Positions 33,451 to 42,204 of a stretch of DNA of 64,000 nucleotides are shown here, piece by piece. The DNA is from Pararhodobacter sp. (GTDB lineage Bacteria > Pseudomonadota > Alphaproteobacteria > Rhodobacterales > Rhodobacteraceae), in NCBI RefSeq assembly GCF_034676545.1, contig NZ_JAUCBZ010000015.1:837001-901000 (forward strand). The letters are read 5' to 3'. Below the pieces are notes generated by a model, which did no database searches, was not told where the DNA came from, and saw nothing but the letters and a program-made list of their open reading frames with translations. Every line of letters begins with the position of its first letter. Positions within the stretch are counted from its first letter, which is position 1. A program made the position numbers and the translations under genes.

Positions 33451-34206
33451 ATGACCAAAACCACAAATGCATCTTTGAAAACCGTCCATGCCGATTGCGG
33501 TGATTGCCCGATTCGCCATCGGGCGGTTTGCGCGCGTTGTGATACCAACGAGTTGATCAAACTGGAAGAAATCAAATACTACCGCAGTTTCCAGGCGGGC
33601 CAGACGGTTGTGTGGTCCGGTGACCGCATGGATTTCGTGGCCTCGGTGGTGTCGGGAATCGCGACGCTCACGCAGACGATGGAAGACGGCCGTCGGCAAA
33701 TGGTGGGGCTTTTGCTGCCCTCCGATTTTGTCGGTCGTCCGGGGCGCGATTCTGCGGCCTATGACGTGGTTGCGACGACCGATCTGGTCATGTGCTGCTT
33801 TCGCAAGAAGCCGTTCGAAGAACTGATGTTGACGACCCCGCATGTCGGGCAGCGTCTGCTGGAAATGACGCTGGATGAACTGGACGCGGCGCGCGAATGG
33901 ATGCTGCTCTTGGGCCGCAAGACGGCGCGTGAAAAGATTGCCAGCCTGATTGCGATCATCGCGCGGCGCGACGCCTCGCTGAAACAGGGGGGCAGCCTGG
34001 GCCGCGTGGAGGTTGATCTGCCGCTGACCCGTGAGGCGATGTCGGAATATCTGGGGCTGACGCTGGAAACGGTCAGTCGCCAGATCAGCGCGCTGCGCAA
34101 AGAGGGCGTGATCGAGATCGAAGGCAAGCGCCACGTCACGATCCCGGATTTCGACAGTCTGCTCGAAGTGGCTGGCGACGACAGCGACGGTGGCTTTCTG
34201 GTGTGA
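33451..34206 (+). CDS. fnrL: Crp/Fnr-family anaerobic regulator FnrL
   Basis: A 251-aa transcription factor that senses oxygen with a 4Fe-4S cluster. N-terminal cysteines in DCGDCPIRHRAVCARC plus one in MCCFRKK can hold the cluster; the cNMP-binding-like core spans 40-150, and the helix-turn-helix EAMSEYLGLTLETVSRQISA carries E..SR, which in FNR reads TTGAT. The matching box is just upstream. It should activate hemN and the two cco operons in low oxygen. Confidence 0.94.
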   Translation: MTKTTNASLKTVHADCGDCPIRHRAVCARCDTNELIKLEEIKYYRSFQAGQTVVWSGDRMDFVASVVSGIATLTQTMEDGRRQMVGLLLPSDFVGRPGRDSAAYDVVATTDLVMCCFRKKPFEELMLTTPHVGQRLLEMTLDELDAAREWMLLLGRKTAREKIASLIAIIARRDASLKQGGSLGRVEVDLPLTREAMSEYLGLTLETVSRQISALRKEGVIEIEGKRHVTIPDFDSLLEVAGDDSDGGFLV

Positions 34207-34341
34207 ACAGCCCAGGCCCCATGGCCGGGTGCTTGAAGCGCAAGCGTATTCTCTCCTATAAGTTGTCCGTTGGCGGGACGTTCCGGCGACGGCAACGACC
34301 TGCGGTGCGAACACCCCCGGTTTGAGAAAGCAGAGTGGCGC

Positions 34342-34833
34342 ATGTTTGACTGGGATGACGATGTTGAGGCGCTGTATCAGCAGACGCGTTTCCAGGATCA
34401 GGGTGCCAAGCGCGACGCGGCGCGAAAGACCGGCCGCTTCCGGGCGGCATGGCGCGTATTGGCGATGACGGGCACCCTCGGTGCGCTGGTTGTTGCGGTG
34501 CAGGTTATTGTGCCGCCGCAGAACGACGCGACGCCGGCGGCTCTTGCCGGGCATGGCGGCCCGCAATCGGAGCCATTGCCCGTCGGTTTGCGCGAATACG
34601 GCCCTGCGCAATATGCGAATTTTGCGCGCGGCATTGGCGCGTTCAGCGACGCCGCGTTATCGCGCCACGCGCAATCGGTGTTTGCGCAGCTTGAGGCGAC
34701 GGATGATCTCTTGCAGCCCTTTTGGCACGACACCTTGTTGTTGACGAATTTCGAGCTGTCTCGGCGCGGTTTGCCTCGGGTTTCGATGCCGGATGCCGGT
34801 GATTTCGTGGCGATCAGTCTGCCCGACCGGTGA
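34342..34833 (+). CDS. MFDWD protein 1: single-TM protein with FSD-RGL C-terminal domain
   Basis: A 163-aa protein of no known family. It starts MFDWDDDVEALY, has a basic stretch, one membrane helix at about 38-57, a Pro/Gly linker, and an outer C-terminal domain: FSDAAL at 101-106 and D(130)TLLLTNFELSRRGL(144). The next gene is a tandem paralogue and the Flp-like protein after it carries the same C-terminal motif. Transcription from fnrL or an own promoter is not clear. The start is chosen because both paralogues begin MFDWD. Confidence 0.7.
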   Translation: MFDWDDDVEALYQQTRFQDQGAKRDAARKTGRFRAAWRVLAMTGTLGALVVAVQVIVPPQNDATPAALAGHGGPQSEPLPVGLREYGPAQYANFARGIGAFSDAALSRHAQSVFAQLEATDDLLQPFWHDTLLLTNFELSRRGLPRVSMPDAGDFVAISLPDR

Positions 34834-34940
34834 TCCGTTCACCCGGTGTCACGAAATGGGCCATGACGTGCCGCAGTCTCGCCGTCTTTTGCGAAGAAGG
34901 TGCTTGTGAACCCACGCCACAGGACAGAGGGACACGGGCC

Positions 34941-35474
34941 ATGTTCGACTGGGACAGAGATCTGGATTCGATCACCGCAAGCCCGTCACGGCCCGTCGCC
35001 GTCACGGCGGACGGTGTCGTCAATCGCGCCGGAACGTCGGGGCGCATCAGGGCGTTTCTGGCCCGTTGGGTCGCCCCTGTTGTGGTTGTCGCGGGGCTGG
35101 GCTTTGCCGGGCAATTCGCATTTCAGCCTGATGCACACCAAAGTCACGCCAGCGCGTCGATCAGCGGGGCGTTCTCGGGCGTTTTCACGGCAGCCCACCC
35201 GCCGCGACCGGCCGCGCTGTTGGTTTATGATGACCAGCAATATGCCCGTTTCATGCGCGGGATCGTCGGCTTCACCGATGAAAATCTGCTGGCTTATGCC
35301 TCGGCGACGGCCCACGATCTGAGCTTGAACGATGCGTTGATGACCCCGTATCTGCTGGATGTCCTGTATCTGACAAACCAGCAGATAGAGCGTCGCGGGT
35401 TGTCGCATCCGAGGGTGCTCGCCGCCTATGAGGCCGAAAGGGCAAGCTTTTCTGCGACACCGCGCGATTCGTAG
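34941..35474 (+). CDS. MFDWD protein 2: tandem paralogue of the preceding gene
   Basis: A 177-aa protein that starts MFDWDRDLDSIT, with one helix at about 42-62 and a C-terminal domain with QYARFMRGIVGFTDENL (F at 111) and D(140)VLYLTNQQIERRGL(154). The spacing F-to-D is 29 and F-to-RGL is 41, exactly as in protein 1. The upstream frame (to 34830) overlaps its neighbour but lacks similarity. The topology would be N-in, C-out. Function unknown. Confidence 0.7.
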   Translation: MFDWDRDLDSITASPSRPVAVTADGVVNRAGTSGRIRAFLARWVAPVVVVAGLGFAGQFAFQPDAHQSHASASISGAFSGVFTAAHPPRPAALLVYDDQQYARFMRGIVGFTDENLLAYASATAHDLSLNDALMTPYLLDVLYLTNQQIERRGLSHPRVLAAYEAERASFSATPRDS

Positions 35475-35602
35475 GTTTCTCGCGAAACCGGCACCGCCGC
35501 ATTTAAATCGTATTTGAGTCAAATTGTCGCCGAAAACCACCGTCTAAATAGAAGGATGGTGCCGCCGTTGTTCGCGGACCATCAACCCCAGGAGGACAGG
35601 CC

Positions 35603-35755
35603 ATGAAGGTTCAAAAGCGTCAGCAAACAGCCCCGCATCGTGACCAGGACCGGGTTCGCATCTATCGGTACGGCGCAGATCGTGAGGGCGCACGTCCCGG
35701 CGCGTCGTCTTTTGCCGGTGGCGGCTGCGGCGGCGTCGTATGCGGTCGGCCGTAA
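35603..35755 (+). CDS. 50-aa peptide with Gly/Cys-rich C-terminus
   Basis: ATG 35603 follows AGGAGG with seven bases between and opens a 50-codon frame. The first half is basic and polar (KVQKRQQTAPHRDQDRVRIY); the end is SSFAGGGCGGVVCGRP with two cysteines five apart. No family is recognised. The shape recalls a leader plus core of a modified peptide, but no modifying enzyme is nearby. It lies between the MFDWD pair and a Flp-like gene. Confidence 0.55.
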   Translation: MKVQKRQQTAPHRDQDRVRIYRYGADREGARPGASSFAGGGCGGVVCGRP

Positions 35756-35839
35756 TTGAATAAAATATCGGGAATTATCGATCTGGCGACATCGGTCATT
35801 CGGTGATGTAATCGAAAAACCTCCGAAAAGGCCAAGTCA

Positions 35840-36352
35840 GTGTCAACAGGTTCCTCTCTGCGCATCATCGTGGCTCGCCCATTGTTTCGCTTTCTCAGGT
35901 CAGAACGCGGCGCGGTCACGGTTGACTGGGTGGTTCTGACGGCAGCGGTCGCAGGACTTGGGATCACGACGATTTTGGGTGTGCAGACCGGCGTCATCAA
36001 CCTGGGTGGCGAGGTCAACAGCGCGCTGTCTGGCGTCGCAGTCGCGTCACTGACAGGCGAGGACGTGTCCTCTGGCGGCTACACGCCCTTTATCGCCACG
36101 CAAGATGACATTGCCAATTGGGTTCAGGAGTATACGGATAACTTCTCGGATGACGAACTTCGGAGCCTGTACGCTGAACTGTCAATGGGCGCTGCCAACG
36201 CCTTGGATGCCGGAAATCCCGCGGGTTCAGAAATCTACTTTGATCTCATGTCGGCGGCCAATACCGCGCTTCGCAACCGCGGGCTTGATATCCCCGACGG
36301 GTCCAGCAGTTTTGATGACCTGATGGCTCGCTATGACGCGGCAGTAACCTGA
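35840..36352 (+). CDS. Flp-like (type IVb pilin-like) protein with FSD-RGL C-terminal domain
   Basis: A 170-aa protein. SERGAVTVDWVVLTAAVAGLG (split at G24/A25, with Asp at +5) resembles a class III prepilin signal and helix. The GVINLGGEVNSALSG tract follows. The C-terminus has NFSDDEL (F at 102) and D(135)LMSAANTALRNRGL(149), matching the domain of the two MFDWD proteins with a four-residue insertion. GTG 35840 is the assumed start. No tad/cpa assembly genes are in the window. Confidence 0.72.
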   Translation: MSTGSSLRIIVARPLFRFLRSERGAVTVDWVVLTAAVAGLGITTILGVQTGVINLGGEVNSALSGVAVASLTGEDVSSGGYTPFIATQDDIANWVQEYTDNFSDDELRSLYAELSMGAANALDAGNPAGSEIYFDLMSAANTALRNRGLDIPDGSSSFDDLMARYDAAVT

Positions 36353-36353
36353 A

Positions 36354-36683
36354 TCATTTCGTCGGCAGCTTTGAGACAAACCCCTTCGCCAGATTGATCA
36401 ACGTCGCGCGCCGATCATCATCGGCCACGGTCTCATCGGTGACATCGACAAACCCGCGCATCGGCCGTCCGGTGAACGCCATTGCCTGCGTACCGTCCAC
36501 GGCGAGGGCGGCGGCGATATTGTCCATGCCGACCCGGAACATGCCCCCGCCCTTGTGGACGCCGCACAACATGTTGCCGTCCATCATGAACACCAGGCCG
36601 CCGAACATCTTCTTTTCCGCAATGCCGGGTGTGTCGTGCAGCGCGTCCCGCAGAATATCTGCCAGGCCTTCATCGTAAGCCAT
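36354..36683 (-). CDS. TfoX/Sxy N-terminal domain protein
   Basis: A 109-aa protein with KKMFGGLVFMMDGNMLCGVHKGG and RPMRGFVDVTDETVADD, typical of the TfoX N-terminal family. The C-terminal DNA-binding-type domain of Haemophilus Sxy is missing, as in most alphaproteobacterial members; a competence role should not be assumed. Its stop is two bases from that of the Flp-like gene on the other strand. Confidence 0.9.
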   Translation of the reverse strand: MAYDEGLADILRDALHDTPGIAEKKMFGGLVFMMDGNMLCGVHKGGGMFRVGMDNIAAALAVDGTQAMAFTGRPMRGFVDVTDETVADDDRRATLINLAKGFVSKLPTK

Positions 36684-36740
36684 AAAGGTCCGTCCGATCG
36701 TGGGCGGGCCGCCGATCCGGCAGCCCGCGTCGTTGTGATG

Positions 36741-38708
36741 TCAGAGCGTGATGCGATAGAGCGCAAAGCCGTTTTCGCCGTCTCCAGCGGGTTCGATGTT
36801 GATCCCGCGGCCCTGAATGTCGCCCAGATACTGCACGCCCGCGGGCCCGGTTTCAAACAGCACCGTTGCGCCCTCGACCGGGGCAAAGCCCCAATTGCCA
36901 TCCGCTGCCGGTGAGATCGTGCCCTTGGCCACGATATAGCGCACGATGATGTCGCGGTTGGTATCGGGCGCGCGGAAGACGATGGTCGAGCCATCCGCAC
37001 CCGGGAAATGCCCGCCGCCCGAAGCGCGATAATTGTTCGTCGCGACGATGAACTCGGCCCCCGGGTCAATCGGAGCGCCGTCATACTTCAGATCGACGAT
37101 GCGATGCGCGTCCGGGTTCACCACCTCGCCGTCGTTGTTGTAACGCGACGCCTGGGTCAGGTCGATTGCATAGGTCACGCCGTCGATCACGTCGAAATTA
37201 TACGACGGGAAATCGGGGTTCAGCAGCACCTGATCGGCCACGCCCGGTTCAATCTGGTTGAACATGCCCGCCGAACGTTCCAACCACTCGCGCACCTGCG
37301 CGCCGGTGATGCGCACTGCCATCAGCGTGTTCGGGTAGAGATACAGGTCGGCCACGTTGCGGATTGCCACCGGGCCTGCGGGAACATCGGTGAAATACTC
37401 CGGCCCGCCGCGCCCGCCGGCCTTGAACGGGGCGGCAGCCGAGAGAACCGGAATGCCGTCGTGCTCGGTGCCTTCCAGAATGGTGCGCACATAGTCGCCC
37501 TGCGCATCGCTGACCACCTGCACCGAGGGGTCATCCGCCACCAGCGCAAAATAGGAGTACAGCGGCACCGAGCTTTGCCCGACTTCGGCGCGCACATACT
37601 CCAGCGTTTCCTCATGCGCTTCGGCGGTGGCGTCGATGATCGGAATGTAATCCTCGGCCAGCGCGGTATAAGAGCGATCCTCGTTGCGGCGCGAAATCGG
37701 CCGGGTGCTGCTTTCCGAGGTGTCGATCTTCCAGCCGTCGCCGTCGCGGGTCAGCATGAGGTCCAGAATGCCCAGATGCGAGCCCCAGAATCCGGCCATG
37801 ACGGCGGGTTTGCCCATCAGGGTGCCGCGCTCGTTGTCGATGCCTTCGCCCTCGAAGGTCGCGGACGGGAACACCTGATGCTGGTGGCCGCAAACGATGC
37901 AGTCGATGCCCTCGACCCCGGCCAGATACAGCGAGGCGTTTTCCATCATCGGGTCATAGGGCGCATCCGAAATGCCCGAGTGTGACAGCGCGATCACCAG
38001 ATCCGCGCCCTCTTCGCGCATTTTCGGCACCCAGGCCTCGGCGGCCTCGACAATGCCGCGCGTGGCGAACCTACCGTGCAGATGCGCGCGGTCCCATTGC
38101 ATGATCTGCGGTGGCAGGAAGCCGATGATTCCCACCTTGATCGGGAATTCCTCGCCCGTGCCATCAATCAGCATCCGGTCAAGGATCACATAAGGCGGCA
38201 GGTGCAGGGTGTCCTCAAGCGGCGTGGCACCGAGGCTGCTGGCGAAGTTGGCGCAGACCTGCGGGAAATCGGCGCGCGCGTTCACAAGGTCCATGAACTC
38301 GACACCATAGTTGAACTCGTGGTTGCCCAGCGTGCCCGCGTCATAGCCAAGCGCGTTCATCGCCGCCATGACAGGGTGCAGATCGCCCTCATGCATCCCG
38401 TGCGAATAGGCCATGTAATCGCCCATCGGGTTGCCCTGGAAATAGTCGCCGTTGTCGACGGTCAGGGTGTTGGTGGCCTCGCCGCGGATTTCCTCGACGA
38501 TCGAGGCGGTGCGCGCCAGACCCATCGTGTCATTCGGGCGGTCGGCGTAATAGTCATAGGCCCGCACATGGCAGTGCAGGTCGGTGGTGGTCAGGACGCG
38601 CAGATGCGCCTGCCCGGCGCCGGCGCGGGCGGAAAACGGATGAAGCATCACCAGCCCGGCGGCGGCGGTCGTGGACATCAGGAATGAGCGGCGGGACAAA
38701 CGGGTCAT
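36741..38708 (-). CDS. cpdB: 2',3'-cyclic-nucleotide 2'-phosphodiesterase/3'-nucleotidase
   Basis: A 655-aa periplasmic phosphoesterase. RLSRRSFLMSTTAAAGLVML is a Tat-type signal peptide; the metallophosphatase core has TTTDLHCHVRAYDYY, DNGDYFQGNPMG, GNHEFNYG and GHQHQVFPS; the C-terminal nucleotide-binding domain has KAGGRGGPEYFTD and SYNFDVIDGVTYAIDL. It frees phosphate and nucleosides from nucleotides. A second, shorter paralogue lies at 57200-59113. Confidence 0.92.
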   Translation of the reverse strand: MTRLSRRSFLMSTTAAAGLVMLHPFSARAGAGQAHLRVLTTTDLHCHVRAYDYYADRPNDTMGLARTASIVEEIRGEATNTLTVDNGDYFQGNPMGDYMAYSHGMHEGDLHPVMAAMNALGYDAGTLGNHEFNYGVEFMDLVNARADFPQVCANFASSLGATPLEDTLHLPPYVILDRMLIDGTGEEFPIKVGIIGFLPPQIMQWDRAHLHGRFATRGIVEAAEAWVPKMREEGADLVIALSHSGISDAPYDPMMENASLYLAGVEGIDCIVCGHQHQVFPSATFEGEGIDNERGTLMGKPAVMAGFWGSHLGILDLMLTRDGDGWKIDTSESSTRPISRRNEDRSYTALAEDYIPIIDATAEAHEETLEYVRAEVGQSSVPLYSYFALVADDPSVQVVSDAQGDYVRTILEGTEHDGIPVLSAAAPFKAGGRGGPEYFTDVPAGPVAIRNVADLYLYPNTLMAVRITGAQVREWLERSAGMFNQIEPGVADQVLLNPDFPSYNFDVIDGVTYAIDLTQASRYNNDGEVVNPDAHRIVDLKYDGAPIDPGAEFIVATNNYRASGGGHFPGADGSTIVFRAPDTNRDIIVRYIVAKGTISPAADGNWGFAPVEGATVLFETGPAGVQYLGDIQGRGINIEPAGDGENGFALYRITL

Positions 38709-38952
38709 GAGGGCTCTCTCTGTTGGTGAGTCGGGTTTATCGCTGCATGGTGGACCCACTCCGCGTATCGGGCAAGAAATTTGACCATGTGGTGAAATCG
38801 AACCGGCGGCGACGTGCCACAGGGACCAGTGCCACGCCGATGCAGGAAAACGGGCCGAACTCTGCAAGGGCGGTGGGTTTTGCCAAACATTCGCCACAAA
38901 ACAACGCGATGCTGACACTATCCTCTTAGTCAGATGATCCGGAGCGCGTGGA

Positions 38953-39441
38953 ATGCGATTGGTTGATTTCCTTCGGGACGAGCGCGGCGCGGTGACCGTG
39001 GATTGGACGGTGCTGGCCGCGGCCGTCGTCGGGCTCGGCATTTCGGCCATTGCCGCGGTACGAACCGGTGTTGTCAATCTGGGCGGCGATATCAACACAA
39101 GTCTCGCAGGTGCCAGTGTCGCGGCTTTGGGGACTCTGGGCGGAGGTGGTGCGCCCAGTCCGCAAGATATCCGCGACGGCTATGACGTGGTTGCCTGTTC
39201 CGGAGGGCTTGATGGGGTCTACGAGTTTGGCCGGGCATCCGTGGATGCCGGGATGGGTCATTTTGACAATTACGCCGATTCGGATGCCCATGTTGACGGC
39301 TGGCTGGATGCCTCGCCGCAGGAGTTGCTTTCCGCAATTGATGAATACAACCGCTGGGTCGGAGACGGTAGCTTTTCCGATGACGAACTGATCCAGTTTG
39401 CCGCCGCGCATTGCCTCGCACAAGCGCAGGGGTTGATTTGA
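38953..39441 (+). CDS. second Flp-like protein
   Basis: A 162-aa paralogue of the protein at 35840: RDERGAVTVDWTVLAAAVVGLG (G12/A13, Asp at +5) and GVVNLGGDINTSLAG match closely. The C-terminal part is different: two cysteines and FSDDELIQFAAAHCLAQAQ, ending there without the D..N..RGL half. Start ATG has CGGAG upstream. It may be a minor pilin or a surface protein using the prepilin pathway; no prepilin peptidase is present here. Confidence 0.7.
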   Translation: MRLVDFLRDERGAVTVDWTVLAAAVVGLGISAIAAVRTGVVNLGGDINTSLAGASVAALGTLGGGGAPSPQDIRDGYDVVACSGGLDGVYEFGRASVDAGMGHFDNYADSDAHVDGWLDASPQELLSAIDEYNRWVGDGSFSDDELIQFAAAHCLAQAQGLI

Positions 39442-39482
39442 CGCGCGCGCTGATTTCCGAACGACCAAAGGACTCTTGGGCG

Positions 39483-39514
39483 GCGTGTGTGGGGGCGCAT
39501 CCCCCCGCACACGC
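39483..39514. terminator. bidirectional hairpin between the second Flp-like gene and uspA
   Basis: GCGTGTG-T-GGGGG (39483-39495) pairs with CCCCC-CACACGC (39501-39514, two extra bases in the arm) around CGCAT. The two genes converge on it, so it can end transcription from both sides, although no long T-run is present. Confidence 0.65.
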
Positions 39515-39522
39515 GACTCGCC

Positions 39523-40362
39523 CTAATGCGCCAGAAAGATCGCGCGTTTGGCGTTTTCCAGCACGTTGCGCGTGGCGCCGCCCAGAATGGCCTCGCGCAG
39601 GCGGGAATGCCCGTAGGCGCCCATCACCAGAATGCTGGCGTCGATATCGCGAACATGGCGCATCAACACATCAGACACCCGCGGCATGGTTTTCGCCAGC
39701 ACGGACACTTCGGCGCGGACCCCGTGGCGGGCCAGCATCTGGGTCAGCAATCCGCCGGGGTCTGAACGCTCGGGGCTGTGCACGGGGGGATTGACCACCG
39801 CAACCGAGACATGGTCAGCGGCTTGCAGCAAGGGCAATGCGCGGCGCACGGCAGAGAGCGCCTCGTTCGATTGGTTCCACGCCACGACGATTCGCTTGCC
39901 AAAGTCTTCCGGCAGTTCCTTGTTCGGCAAAACCAGCACGGCGGCTTGCCCCTCGAACAGGGCGGCTTCCAAGGCGGCTTCTTGCGTTGGCAGGGCGTTT
40001 TCGCCGTATGGACTCGTCTGGATCACAAGATCCGAGAATCGGGCGCGCAGGCCGACCATCGCCGGCAACCCGCCAAACTGCACCACCGCCGAGTCGGTGG
40101 ACCAACGGAGGTCGTGTTTTTCGCACAGACGTCGGGCGATCACTTCGAGGGCCTCGGCCTCGTGCTGCGCGCGTTCCAGCGTTTCCTGAAGCAGGATTGG
40201 CGAGGCTCCCATGTAAAACCCACCCGCCGGGGTCATATCGACGCCCAAGAGATACGACGTCAAATGCGCCTGATGGTCGCGCGCGAAGGCCAGTGCCGCT
40301 GGCAGCGTTGCTGACAACTCGGCCTCACTGCCCAGAAATGTGACAATTGATTTGTAAGCCAT
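39523..40362 (-). CDS. uspA: universal stress protein family, tandem UspA
   Basis: A 279-aa protein of two UspA-type domains. The second ends with VMGAYGHSRLREAILGGATRNVLE, a G-2x-G-9x-G-(S/T/N)-type ATP-binding segment; the first (MAYKSIVTFLGSEAELS...) is less complete. ATG 40362 has GGAGA upstream. It is divergent from ccoN, a neighbourhood common in Rhodobacteraceae; low-oxygen induction is plausible but the Fnr box is better placed for ccoN. Confidence 0.87.
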   Translation of the reverse strand: MAYKSIVTFLGSEAELSATLPAALAFARDHQAHLTSYLLGVDMTPAGGFYMGASPILLQETLERAQHEAEALEVIARRLCEKHDLRWSTDSAVVQFGGLPAMVGLRARFSDLVIQTSPYGENALPTQEAALEAALFEGQAAVLVLPNKELPEDFGKRIVVAWNQSNEALSAVRRALPLLQAADHVSVAVVNPPVHSPERSDPGGLLTQMLARHGVRAEVSVLAKTMPRVSDVLMRHVRDIDASILVMGAYGHSRLREAILGGATRNVLENAKRAIFLAH

Positions 40363-40476
40363 GCGTATTCTCCAGAAAGTGCCACCGAGGCTGTCTCGAA
40401 ACAGAAGTCTGGGGCATACGACACAGCGCCGCATTGATTTCTGTCAAGTGGCACCCTATGCGCTGATAACATGAAC

Positions 40477-40518
40477 TTGACCTGAATCAAGGTTTTGGCA
40501 ATTTGAGCGCGCGATAAG
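40477..40518 (+). promoter_or_regulatory. Fnr box and -10 of the ccoNOQP promoter
   Basis: TTGAC-CTGA-ATCAA (40477-40490) matches the Fnr consensus at 9 of 10 fixed bases. If centred at -41.5, transcription starts at 40525, and GATAAG at 40513-40518 falls exactly at -12 to -7 (4 of 6 bases match TATAAT). This is a class II Fnr promoter, 70 bases before the ccoN ATG. Confidence 0.85.
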
Positions 40519-40594
40519 GGCGCTGGCGCGACGGGCCCGATTCTGTTTGGAATCGTGGGAAACGCTAATAAAACGAACGAAGGGACGCAAAACA

Positions 40595-42193
40595 ATGTGG
40601 GATTACGTCAAGCTGATCGTGCTTGCCGCAGTCGCGGTCGCTGCCGCCTATGCGGCAAGTCACGCGCGCGATCTCGCCTATATGGTTCACATGATCATTT
40701 TCGTGTTGGCCGCGGCGACATTTTTCGTGTGGCAGATTCGCCATATGGGCGAGACTGAGCACAATCAAAGAGAATATCTGGACGGGGTGATCCGCTATGG
40801 CGTGATCGCGACGGCAGGCTGGGGAGTCGTCGGATTCCTCGTTGGCGTGATCATCGCCTTCCAGCTTGCCTTTCCGGAAACGAACCTGGAGCTGACCGGA
40901 GGCTATTACAACTTTGGTCGCCTGCGTCCCCTGCACACCTCGGCGGTGATTTTTGCCTTTGGTGGCAACGCCTTGATCGCCTCGGCGTTCTATGTGGTGC
41001 AGCGCACCTCGGCGGCGCGGCTGTTTGGCGGCAACCTGGCGTGGTTCGTGTTCTGGGGCTATCAGGTGTTCATCCTGCTCGCCGCAACCGGCTATGTTCT
41101 GGGTTCGACGCAAAGCCAGGAATACGCCGAGCCCGAGTGGCTGGCCGACCTGTGGCTGACGATTGTCTGGGTGGCCTTCCTGCTGGTCTACATGGGCACG
41201 CTGATCAAACGCAAAGAACCCCACATCTATGTGGCGAACTGGTTCTACCTGTCGTTCATCGTCACCATTGCCATGCTGCACCTGATCAACAACGCGCAGG
41301 TTCCCGTGTCGTTCTTTGGCTCGGATTCGGTTCCGGTCTGGTCGGGCGTGCAATCGGCGATGGTGCAGTGGTGGTATGGCCACAACGCCGTGGGCTTCTT
41401 CCTGACCGCCGGCTTCCTGGGCATGATGTATTACTTCATCCCCAAGCAGGCTGAACGTCCGGTTTACAGCTACAAGCTGTCGATCATCCACTTCTGGGCA
41501 CTGATCTTCCTCTATATCTGGGCTGGTCCGCACCACCTGCACTATACCGCGCTGCCGGACTGGGCGCAGACACTGGGCATGACCTTCTCGATCATGCTGT
41601 GGATGCCGTCCTGGGGCGGCATGATCAACGGTCTGATGACGCTCTCGGGCGCCTGGGACAAGCTGCGCACCGACCCGGTGATTCGCATGATGGTTGTCGC
41701 CGTGGGCTTCTACGGGATGGCCACGTTCGAGGGGCCGATGATGTCGATCCGCGCCGTGAACTCTCTGTCGCACTATACGGACTGGACCATCGGTCACGTC
41801 CACTCGGGTGCGCTGGGCTGGAACGGGATGATCACCTTCGGGATGATGTATTACCTGGTGCCGAAACTGTGGAAGCGCGAGCGCCTCTACAGCCTGTCCC
41901 TGGTCAGCTGGCACTTCTGGCTGGCTACGATCGGCATCGTGCTTTACGCGGCCTCGATGTGGGTGACCGGCATCATGGAAGGTCTGATGTGGCGTCAGGT
42001 AGACGCGCAGGGCTTCCTTGTGAACTCCTTCGCCGACACCGTGGGGGCCAAATTCCCGATGTATGTGGTCCGGGGTATTGGCGGGCTGATGTTCCTGACC
42101 GGTGCGCTGATCATGTGCTATAACCTGTGGAAAACTGTGACGAGCGTGGGCGAAGCAAAGCCCGTCGCTGCGTCTGCAGTTCCCGCCGAATAA
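40595..42193 (+). CDS. ccoN: cbb3-type cytochrome c oxidase subunit I
   Basis: A 532-aa integral membrane catalytic subunit with about twelve helices, heme b and the heme b3-CuB centre. RPLHTSAVIFAFGGNA contains a heme ligand; WWYGHNAVGFFLTAGFLGMMYY and IWAGPHHLHYTALPDW carry CuB/heme histidines; HVHSGALGWNGM is the late His motif. The enzyme reduces O2 with high affinity and pumps protons. ATG 40595 is the conserved start; an upstream in-frame start adds 16 unlikely residues. Confidence 0.97.
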   Translation: MWDYVKLIVLAAVAVAAAYAASHARDLAYMVHMIIFVLAAATFFVWQIRHMGETEHNQREYLDGVIRYGVIATAGWGVVGFLVGVIIAFQLAFPETNLELTGGYYNFGRLRPLHTSAVIFAFGGNALIASAFYVVQRTSAARLFGGNLAWFVFWGYQVFILLAATGYVLGSTQSQEYAEPEWLADLWLTIVWVAFLLVYMGTLIKRKEPHIYVANWFYLSFIVTIAMLHLINNAQVPVSFFGSDSVPVWSGVQSAMVQWWYGHNAVGFFLTAGFLGMMYYFIPKQAERPVYSYKLSIIHFWALIFLYIWAGPHHLHYTALPDWAQTLGMTFSIMLWMPSWGGMINGLMTLSGAWDKLRTDPVIRMMVVAVGFYGMATFEGPMMSIRAVNSLSHYTDWTIGHVHSGALGWNGMITFGMMYYLVPKLWKRERLYSLSLVSWHFWLATIGIVLYAASMWVTGIMEGLMWRQVDAQGFLVNSFADTVGAKFPMYVVRGIGGLMFLTGALIMCYNLWKTVTSVGEAKPVAASAVPAE

Positions 42194-42204
42194 CGGAGGG
42201 TGAA

